A stretch of 64,000 nucleotides of DNA, from the NCBI GenBank assembly GCA_029974635.1, contig JARKQY010000023.1, positions 62,001 through 126,000 on the forward strand, read 5' to 3'. Under the pieces are notes generated by a model. It saw only the letters and a program-made list of their open reading frames with translations, was not told the DNA's origin and made no database searches. A program made the position numbers and the translations under genes. Origin of the DNA: Bacillota bacterium. GTDB lineage: Bacteria > Bacillota > UBA4882 > UBA8346. Positions 58,186 through 64,000 of the stretch are shown here, in pieces (positions within the stretch are counted from its first letter, which is position 1; the number at the start of each line of letters is the position of its first letter).

Positions 58186-59660
58186 GGGAACAACTTCCGG
58201 CATTAATTATCATTGCACCGCTTTTGGTCGCTTTGATTGCCCCTTTGATTTCTTGCGTGTCCACCAAGGCATTAAGAGTTGTGGTTATTGGCACCTTGCT
58301 TGTTTCGTGCATGAGCGCTTTAAGTGTTTTAATCCGCGTTTTATCTGAAGGTACCTTTCATTATCAATTTGGCGGTTGGGCACCTCCCTGGGGCATTGAA
58401 TATGTTCTTGATCCTTTAAGCAGTGGGATTGCGACGCTGATTTCTTTTATTAGCCTGGTCGTGATTATCTATTCGGGGCCTTTTTTTAATGGAGAAACCA
58501 AGTTGCGAAGTGGAATCATTCACGCGCTTTATTGTCTGCTGACCACGGGCCTTATGGGAATGGTGCTAACTGGCGATATCTTTAACTTATACGTTTTTTT
58601 GGAGATTTCATCCCTTTCTGCTTATGCTTTAATTGCTTCGGGAGGTTATAAGGCTACCGTGGCCGCTTTTCGTTATCTGTTAATCGGAACGGTGGGAGCT
58701 TCCTTCTATTTATTGGGAATTGGGTATCTTTATGCCGTTACTGGAACCCTAAATATGGCGGATCTGGTTCAAAAACTTCAGCCTCTCATGGATTCCCCGG
58801 TGATCTTTACTGCGGTAGCCATGCTGGTGGCGGGAATGGGTATTAAAATGGCGCTCTTTCCAATGCATGGCTGGTTACCGGATAGTTACACCTATGCACC
58901 GCCTCCTGTAACCGCCTTTATTTCGGGGGTAATGACCAAAGTATCGGCCTATGTGCTTTTCCGCTTTTTCTTTTATATATTTGGCGCGGCCAGTGGACCG
59001 GTATCTGCCGCCCTTAACATAATCGGATGGGCAGCGGCCATTGGGATTATTTTCGGTTCGGTAATGGCGATTACTCAGACTGATTTTCGGAGGATGCTGG
59101 CTTATTCCAGCATAGCCCAGATCGGTTACATCATATTAGGACTGGCTATCGGCAATACTTTCGCGCTTATTGGAGCGATCTTACATTTTCTGAACCACGC
59201 GGTGATGAAAAGTTGTCTTTTTCTTGTAGCCGGGGGGGTTAAATGGAAAACAGGGGAGCATGCCATTGAGAAATATGCGGAACTAAGTCGACGAATGCCG
59301 TTAACCATGGGGGCATTTCTAATTGCAGCTCTTTCCATGGTGGGGCTTCCGCCTACGGCCGGTTTTTTCAGCAAATGGTATTTGGTGTTAGGGGCAATGG
59401 AAACCGGGATGTGGCCTTATATAATCGTCATCATCATTAGCAGTCTCCTGAATGCAGTTTATTTCTTCAGGGTGATTGAACATGTATATATGAAAAAAGC
59501 GACGCCGGAGATGAAAATTCCGGAAAAAGGCGGCGAATTACCGGTTGCCATGCTGGTTCCGATCGTAGTTTTAGGGGCCGGAATTTTAATTATCGGGATA
59601 TTGAATGAACCGATTGCTACCCAAATATTGCAATACGCTCTTCCTGGGGGTACTCATTAG
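58182..59660 (+). CDS. mnhD: Mrp-type antiporter subunit D
   Basis: A 492-residue Proton_antipo_M protein with about 14 helices, homologous to NuoN/NuoL. Conserved features are LYVFLEISSLSAYALIASGG (helix with the key Glu), then IKMALFPMHGWLPDSYTYAP with its Lys and His, FISGVMTKVSAYVLFRFFF and FLNHAVMKSCLFLVAGG. It overlaps mnhC by four bases. One of three proton-channel chains in the operon. Confidence 0.93.
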   Translation: MREQLPALIIIAPLLVALIAPLISCVSTKALRVVVIGTLLVSCMSALSVLIRVLSEGTFHYQFGGWAPPWGIEYVLDPLSSGIATLISFISLVVIIYSGPFFNGETKLRSGIIHALYCLLTTGLMGMVLTGDIFNLYVFLEISSLSAYALIASGGYKATVAAFRYLLIGTVGASFYLLGIGYLYAVTGTLNMADLVQKLQPLMDSPVIFTAVAMLVAGMGIKMALFPMHGWLPDSYTYAPPPVTAFISGVMTKVSAYVLFRFFFYIFGAASGPVSAALNIIGWAAAIGIIFGSVMAITQTDFRRMLAYSSIAQIGYIILGLAIGNTFALIGAILHFLNHAVMKSCLFLVAGGVKWKTGEHAIEKYAELSRRMPLTMGAFLIAALSMVGLPPTAGFFSKWYLVLGAMETGMWPYIIVIIISSLLNAVYFFRVIEHVYMKKATPEMKIPEKGGELPVAMLVPIVVLGAGILIIGILNEPIATQILQYALPGGTH

Positions 59661-61184
59661 ATGGATAATATAGTACTTGATTACCGGCCCCTGTTGGCCA
59701 TACTGATTTCCCTGGTCGCCGCCGGATTGGTTTTGTTAAGCGGCCGCCGCCCCAACCTTCGGGAATCATGGACGGTTCTGGCGGCGCTAGGCAAGGCGGC
59801 CATAGTTTATTCCATGCTGCCCGGCGTTTTATCCGGAAAGGTGTTTGAAACAGCGCCAATAAATATTGCCGTCGGAATTAACTTGCATTTCCGGGTGGAT
59901 GCCGTGGGGATGCTTTTTGCAGCTCTGGCCTCGGCTCTTTGGGTGGTAACTTCTTTTTATTCGATGGGATATATGCGGAAGTTGGATGAAAAACATCAAA
60001 CCGGTTATTTCGCAAGTTTCGCCGTATGCCTCTCAGCAACGATAGGTATTGCATTTTCAGCCAATTTACTCACTTTTTTTATTTTTTACGAGATCTTGAC
60101 CATCGCCACTTATCCCCTGGTGATTCACAAGCGTACCCCGGAGGCCATAGCCTCGGGACGAAAATATTTGGTCTATACTCTCATAGCCGGGCAATTACTC
60201 TTAATTGGAGTCATCTGGACCCAGGTGATAACTGCAGGAAACGCCGATTTTCAGCCGGGAGGCTTTTTGGCGGGCAAAGCGGCGACGGGGATTCTGCAGG
60301 CCATTTTTGTTTTATTGATATTGGGAACCGCGGTTAAAGCAGGTGTTATGCCATTCCACGGTTGGCTCCCCGCCGCTATGGTAGCTCCTACCCCGGTAAG
60401 CGCTCTACTCCATGCGGTTGCCGTCGTTAAAGCCGGGGTTTTCGGTATTATCCGTGTGGTTGGTTTTATTTTTGGTCCGCAACTGCTCACGGAGATTAGC
60501 ATAGGTACCATCCTGGCCTGGGTAGCGGCATTGACCATTATCATTTCTTCCCTTATCGCTCTTGGCCAGGATAATCTTAAAAGACGTTTGGCTTTTTCCA
60601 CGGTAGGCCAATTGTCTTACGTGGTGCTGGGCGTATGTTTGCTTTCACCGTTAGGAATTTTAGGAGGGATATATCATATTATCGCCCATGCCTTTATGAA
60701 AATAACTCTCTTTTTTTGCGCCGGGGCCGTATATGCGACCCACCATTTAACCAATGTAAGTGAAATGAGAGGTATCGGACGAAAAATGCCTTTCACCATG
60801 GGGGCTTTTGCCGTAGGTTCTTTGGGGATTTCTGGATTACCTTTTATAGTGGGTTTTATCAGTAAGTGGAACATTGCTTTGGGCGCTCTTCAGGGTGGGA
60901 AAGGGATTTTTATCGCTGTGCTAATCGGCAGCGCCATGCTGAGTACCGCTTATTTGATCCCCGTAGTTTATATGGCCTTTTTTAAAGAATCCGTTCCGAA
61001 AATTGGTCATGGACATGATTCCCTTGGTGAAGCCAATCCCGCGATGTTAATCCCGCTGTTAATAACAGCAGTCTGTTCTCTGGTCCTGGGAGTATTCCCT
61101 AATGCGGGAGCTAGATTCTACGATCTGGCAGTTATGGCGGCCAATAGTATTACTGGTGGCAATGTGTCTGGGGGAGGATTGTAG
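59661..61184 (+). CDS. Second proton-channel subunit (MnhD/NuoN-like)
   Basis: A 507-residue homologue of MnhD. Features are LTFFIFYEILTIATYPLVIH (key Glu), GVMPFHGWLPAAMVAPTPVS, LLHAVAVVKAGVFGIIRVVG and IYHIIAHAFMKITLFFCAGA. The ATG follows the mnhD stop without a gap. Duplicated channel chains are typical of larger Mbx/Mbs- or hydrogenase-related assemblies, but no hydrogenase or NuoBCD-like genes are present in the sequence shown. Confidence 0.9.
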   Translation: MDNIVLDYRPLLAILISLVAAGLVLLSGRRPNLRESWTVLAALGKAAIVYSMLPGVLSGKVFETAPINIAVGINLHFRVDAVGMLFAALASALWVVTSFYSMGYMRKLDEKHQTGYFASFAVCLSATIGIAFSANLLTFFIFYEILTIATYPLVIHKRTPEAIASGRKYLVYTLIAGQLLLIGVIWTQVITAGNADFQPGGFLAGKAATGILQAIFVLLILGTAVKAGVMPFHGWLPAAMVAPTPVSALLHAVAVVKAGVFGIIRVVGFIFGPQLLTEISIGTILAWVAALTIIISSLIALGQDNLKRRLAFSTVGQLSYVVLGVCLLSPLGILGGIYHIIAHAFMKITLFFCAGAVYATHHLTNVSEMRGIGRKMPFTMGAFAVGSLGISGLPFIVGFISKWNIALGALQGGKGIFIAVLIGSAMLSTAYLIPVVYMAFFKESVPKIGHGHDSLGEANPAMLIPLLITAVCSLVLGVFPNAGARFYDLAVMAANSITGGNVSGGGL

Positions 61185-61185
61185 A

Positions 61186-61422
61186 ATGTCAAAAAAGAAA
61201 GGTTTGGTCATTAGTGGTGTGATATTGGCTTTATCAGTCCTCATTGAAGCTGTGTTTGTTGATCACCACGTGGAATACTGGTGGCATGGTTTAATAGGTT
61301 TCGATGTAATCTACGGCTTTGTCGGATGTGTGGCTATTATTGTTATCTCTAAAAAGCTGGGCAAATTGTTCATTCAGCGGAAGGAAGATTATTATGGCGG
61401 AGGTGAAAAGGGCGATGATTGA
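61186..61422 (+). CDS. Small membrane protein of the antiporter operon
   Basis: A 78-residue protein with two helices (VISGVILALSVLIEAVFV and VIYGFVGCVAIIVISKKLG), joined by the loop DHHVEYWWHGLIGFD. The His/Trp-rich loop is striking. It lies between two proton-channel genes and overlaps the next by eight bases, so it should be a subunit or assembly factor. No named family recognised. ATG 61186 follows GGGGGAGG; the longer frame from 61102 lies inside the previous gene. Confidence 0.75.
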   Translation: MSKKKGLVISGVILALSVLIEAVFVDHHVEYWWHGLIGFDVIYGFVGCVAIIVISKKLGKLFIQRKEDYYGGGEKGDD

Positions 61423-63139
61423 GTTTCATCCGGGTTTTTTATTATTAATAGGAGCTCTTTTAGCTGCCGTTTTACCGCAACGAATTCGCCGGACTGTAAT
61501 GGTTTTGGCTCCGCTCTTGGGCATTATTGCGGTATTTCATTTAAAATACGGGACAGTTTGGACATATCGCTTTATTAATCAAATTGACCTGGTTATCCTT
61601 AAAGTTGACCAACTTTCCTGGATGTTTGGTTTAATCTTCAGTATCATGGCTTTGCTTGGCAATATATACGCGCTTCATATCAAGAAAGCCGGGGAAAGTG
61701 CAGCTGGTTTGGCTTATGCCGGCAGTTCCCTGGGTGTTGTTTTTGCTGGTGATTGGATTACTCTGATCTTCTTTTGGGAGTTAATGGCTGTTTTTTCCAC
61801 TCTTTTAATCTGGTATCGGAAAGTGCCCCAGGCCATTGGGGCGGGTTTCAGGTATATCTTGGTCCATTTCTGTGGCGGCAATATTTTGTTGGCCGGAATC
61901 TTTATCAAGGTCATGATGGGTGAGACGGCAATCACCGCTCTGACGGGTAATCATGATGCCGGATTTTGGCTTATTCTTCTGGGTATCGCCATTAATGCGG
62001 CGATTCCACCGCTCCATGCTTGGTTGACGGATGCTTATCCGGAAGGAACCGTGACGGGTAGTGTTTTTCTTAGTGCATTTACTACCAAGGTGGCTGTATA
62101 TTGTCTGATTAGGGTTTTCCCGGGCACTGAGTTTCTTACTTGGGCCGGGGTTATTATGGCCCTGTACGGAGTGGTGTATGCGGTGTTGGAAAATGATATT
62201 AGGCGGCTCTTGGCTTATCATATTATCAGCCAGGTCGGATACATGGTGGCGGCTGTCGGAATGGGCACGAATCTGTCGTTAAACGGGGCATCCGCTCATG
62301 CCTTTAGTCACATCCTCTATAAGTCATTACTATTTATGGGGGCCGGTGCGGTTATTTTATCTACAGGGCGTCGTAAAATCTCCGAGTTGGGAGGATTTTT
62401 CCGACGGGCGCCTGCAACTGTCGTTTTGTATATCATTGGTGCTTTTTCTATTTCAGGTGTGCCGCTGTTTAACGGGTTTATCAGTAAGTCCATGATTATC
62501 TCCGCCGCTTCCCATAACCATATGCCGGTGGTGGAACTCCTGTTATATCTAGCCAGTATCGGAACATTTTTAAGCATCAGTTTAAAACTCCCTTACTTTA
62601 TGTTCTTTGGGTCTGACCGGGGGATTAAGCCGGAAAAGATTCCCATAAACATGTATGTGGCCATGGCTGGCGGAGCGTTTCTCTGCATCTTGTACGGGGT
62701 GTTTCCTTCATTACTATATCAATATTTACCTTTCGCCGCGGAATATGAGCCTTTTACCATGGATCATGTTATTTCGACGATTCAGCTCCTGGCGGCGACC
62801 CTGGCGGTTTTTTGGATTTTTATTCCGAAATTAGGTGGGGAACCTACCGTATCCGTGGATACCGATTGGTTTTACCGGCGGCCATTGATTTATTTGGTTA
62901 ATGCCGCAGTTAATGGAGTTCTAAAGATCCAAGAGGCGGCGGGGGTTCATGGTAAAAGAGCGCTCAGCAAAATCAATTCTTTTTTCGCCAATCCTTTAAA
63001 ATGGATTCCGCTGAGTACGATGCGACCGGTTGAGCCGGTATATAGTGAGGATAAATACCGTTTCCCGGTGGGGATAATTATTCTTTCCGGTATCATGGTT
63101 TTTATGATGGTGTTAGCGCTGGTTTACTGGAGTGTTTAA
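61415..63139 (+). CDS. Third proton-channel subunit (NuoL/MnhA-like)
   Basis: A 574-residue Proton_antipo_M protein with about 14 helices and a C-terminal extension. It shows LIFFWELMAVFSTLLIWYRK (key Glu), AAIPPLHAWLTDAYPEGTVT, FLSAFTTKVAVYCLIRVFPG and AFSHILYKSLLFMGAGAVIL. The C-terminal 110 residues (TVSVDTDWFYRRPLIYLVNA onward) match the DTDWFYR segment found at the end of NuoL/MnhA-type chains. ATG 61415 follows GGAGGTG; the frame is open from 61319 within the previous gene. It ends the operon. Confidence 0.9.
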   Translation: MIEFHPGFLLLIGALLAAVLPQRIRRTVMVLAPLLGIIAVFHLKYGTVWTYRFINQIDLVILKVDQLSWMFGLIFSIMALLGNIYALHIKKAGESAAGLAYAGSSLGVVFAGDWITLIFFWELMAVFSTLLIWYRKVPQAIGAGFRYILVHFCGGNILLAGIFIKVMMGETAITALTGNHDAGFWLILLGIAINAAIPPLHAWLTDAYPEGTVTGSVFLSAFTTKVAVYCLIRVFPGTEFLTWAGVIMALYGVVYAVLENDIRRLLAYHIISQVGYMVAAVGMGTNLSLNGASAHAFSHILYKSLLFMGAGAVILSTGRRKISELGGFFRRAPATVVLYIIGAFSISGVPLFNGFISKSMIISAASHNHMPVVELLLYLASIGTFLSISLKLPYFMFFGSDRGIKPEKIPINMYVAMAGGAFLCILYGVFPSLLYQYLPFAAEYEPFTMDHVISTIQLLAATLAVFWIFIPKLGGEPTVSVDTDWFYRRPLIYLVNAAVNGVLKIQEAAGVHGKRALSKINSFFANPLKWIPLSTMRPVEPVYSEDKYRFPVGIIILSGIMVFMMVLALVYWSV

Positions 63140-63143
63140 GAAT

Positions 63144-63171
63144 ATTTGGCCCGTTTAGCCAAATGTTTTTT
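63144..63171 (+). terminator. Terminator of the antiporter operon
   Basis: ATTTGGC (63144-63150), loop CCGTTTA, GCCAAAT (63158-63164), then GTTTTTT. The remaining spacer to 63426 shows no gene. Confidence 0.88.
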
Positions 63172-63426
63172 CTCAAAATCAGAAATACGAAAACGTCTGG
63201 GCTTGGGTAGATCCACTCAGCCGTTTTTATTATGCCGGAAAATAAACCGTGCGGGTATTATTGAAGTGCCCTGAATTTGCTGTTTACCCACCCGGAATCG
63301 TTTCTAGGCATCTATATATTTCTACCGGGATTTGCATTATTATCATGAAACCGCCACCGTATGCGTATCATTTAAGGGAAAAACACCACGCGGTTTTAAA
63401 ATAATATTGCATCCAAGGCGGTAGAA

Positions 63427-64000
63427 ATGAACCACAAATTATCCATAGTAAAGGGTGCGGCGCTTTTAACCGGCGCCGGTTTGATTGTTAAACTGATGGG
63501 CGCAGCTTACCGGATTCCATTGGCGCGGTGGATCGGCTCGGAAGGGATTGGGCTTTATCAAATGGCTTATCCCATTTATTTGATTTTTCTTTCGTTATCA
63601 ACCGCCGGCTTGCCCATTGCTATTTCCAAAATTATTGCCGAGGAAACGGCCCGCGGGAATATTAACAATCGGAAGAAGGTATTTCAAAGCGCCGTGGTGC
63701 TAGTTTTTTGTTTGGGCTTACTAGGCTCATTGGCCATGTGGTTAAGCGCCCCGTGGTTGGCTGGTAGGGTTGTAGCTGATCCCCGGGCGGTATATGCAAT
63801 GTGGGCCTTAGCCCCGGCCATTTTTTTTATGAGCATGATGGCGGCATTGCGGGGTTACTTCCAGGGACGCCAAAATATGTTGCCTAGCGCCATTTCACAA
63901 ATCACGGAACAGATTGTCAGAGTATCGGTGGCTTTAATTTTAGCGGCCATTTTAATTCATAAGGGTATTGAACATGCGGCGGCCGGGGCGGCATTCGGGG
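63427..64000 (+). CDS. spoVB: SpoVB/MurJ-type flippase (3' end outside window)
   Basis: N-terminal 191 residues of a MOP-superfamily lipid flippase. It opens NHKLSIVKGAALLTGAGLIV, with the diagnostic YRIPLARWIGSEGIGLYQMA, then STAGLPIAISKIIAEE and LRGYFQGRQNMLPSAISQ followed by EQIVRVSV. These are hallmarks of SpoVB and its vegetative relatives (YtgP/MurJ2), which flip lipid II-type carriers in cortex or cell-wall synthesis. ATG 63427 follows AAGGCGG. The frame runs off the right edge, so a sporulation-specific versus vegetative role cannot be judged. Confidence 0.88.
   Translation, partial: MNHKLSIVKGAALLTGAGLIVKLMGAAYRIPLARWIGSEGIGLYQMAYPIYLIFLSLSTAGLPIAISKIIAEETARGNINNRKKVFQSAVVLVFCLGLLGSLAMWLSAPWLAGRVVADPRAVYAMWALAPAIFFMSMMAALRGYFQGRQNMLPSAISQITEQIVRVSVALILAAILIHKGIEHAAAGAAFG

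Noticed and set aside
59617..59859. 80-residue minus-strand frame
   Set aside because: Antisense to the junction of two channel-subunit genes, no start signal, no motifs.

Overview
The window reads as chromosome of a spore-forming member of the Firmicutes (Bacillota). The supporting genes are a T-box leader ahead of thrS, a Veg protein behind tandem vegetative promoters, spore photoproduct lyase, a SpoVB-type flippase cut off at the right edge, PadR/MarR/RHH regulators, a MazEF pair and strong Shine-Dalgarno sites. Several products fit better in a cell with a periplasm and outer membrane: a 973-residue protein with a barrel-like strand-rich core, a secreted TolB-like propeller and a secreted M16 protease pair. 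A diderm Firmicute is therefore a reasonable but unproven guess. I cannot name a genus.

Layout. 1-3100: T-box leader, Nudix hydrolase, thrS, then a repeat-rich spacer. 3100-4500: an unknown helical protein and a DNA-binding remnant. 4950-9800: livKHMGF branched-chain amino-acid ABC transporter. 10000-13900: CBS-ACT protein, a secreted DUF4015 glycosidase-like protein, rplM-rpsI and thiN. 14200-18600: mazEF, tsaE-tsaB-rimI, phoU and an L,D-transpeptidase. 18850-24000: orphan solute-binding protein, padR, a degenerate receiver-GGDEF protein, rsmA and a YkuK-like gene. 24000-26300: accessory island with a terpenoid-cyclase-like protein and a VOC protein inside GC-rich remnants of a mobile element. 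26400-28850: veg, splB, murB.

28900-36100 is the most unusual part. It holds a TolB-like propeller, a pilin-like secreted protein, a PapD-like chaperone candidate, a cyclic-di-GMP-I riboswitch controlling a small secreted protein, a large usher- or barrel-like protein on the other strand, and a paralogue of the small secreted protein. Together they look like a surface-assembly system, possibly chaperone-usher-like, under c-di-GMP control.

36100-44250: FadR-type regulator, second DUF4015 protein, phosphodiesterase, DUF896, DUF4363-DUF421 pair, YlbF, and a secreted operon with one active and one inactive M16 peptidase. 44250-48650: AT-rich stretch with a HAD phosphatase, IS256 remnant, histidine kinase and CPBP protease, probably acquired. 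48650-55200: MarR-superoxide reductase unit, M20 peptidase, DUF554 and a membrane pyrophosphatase. 55680-63140: a ten-gene Mrp/Mbh-type cation-proton antiporter operon. 63427 to the end: SpoVB-like flippase.

Three intergenic repeat families recur: a two-hairpin element of about 85 bp (five copies), a GGAGTCTGTGC terminal-repeat element, and long imperfect repeats built on GGATTAACGGGATT-like words. All calls come from reading the sequence by eye. Family names rest on motif recognition, not on searches.
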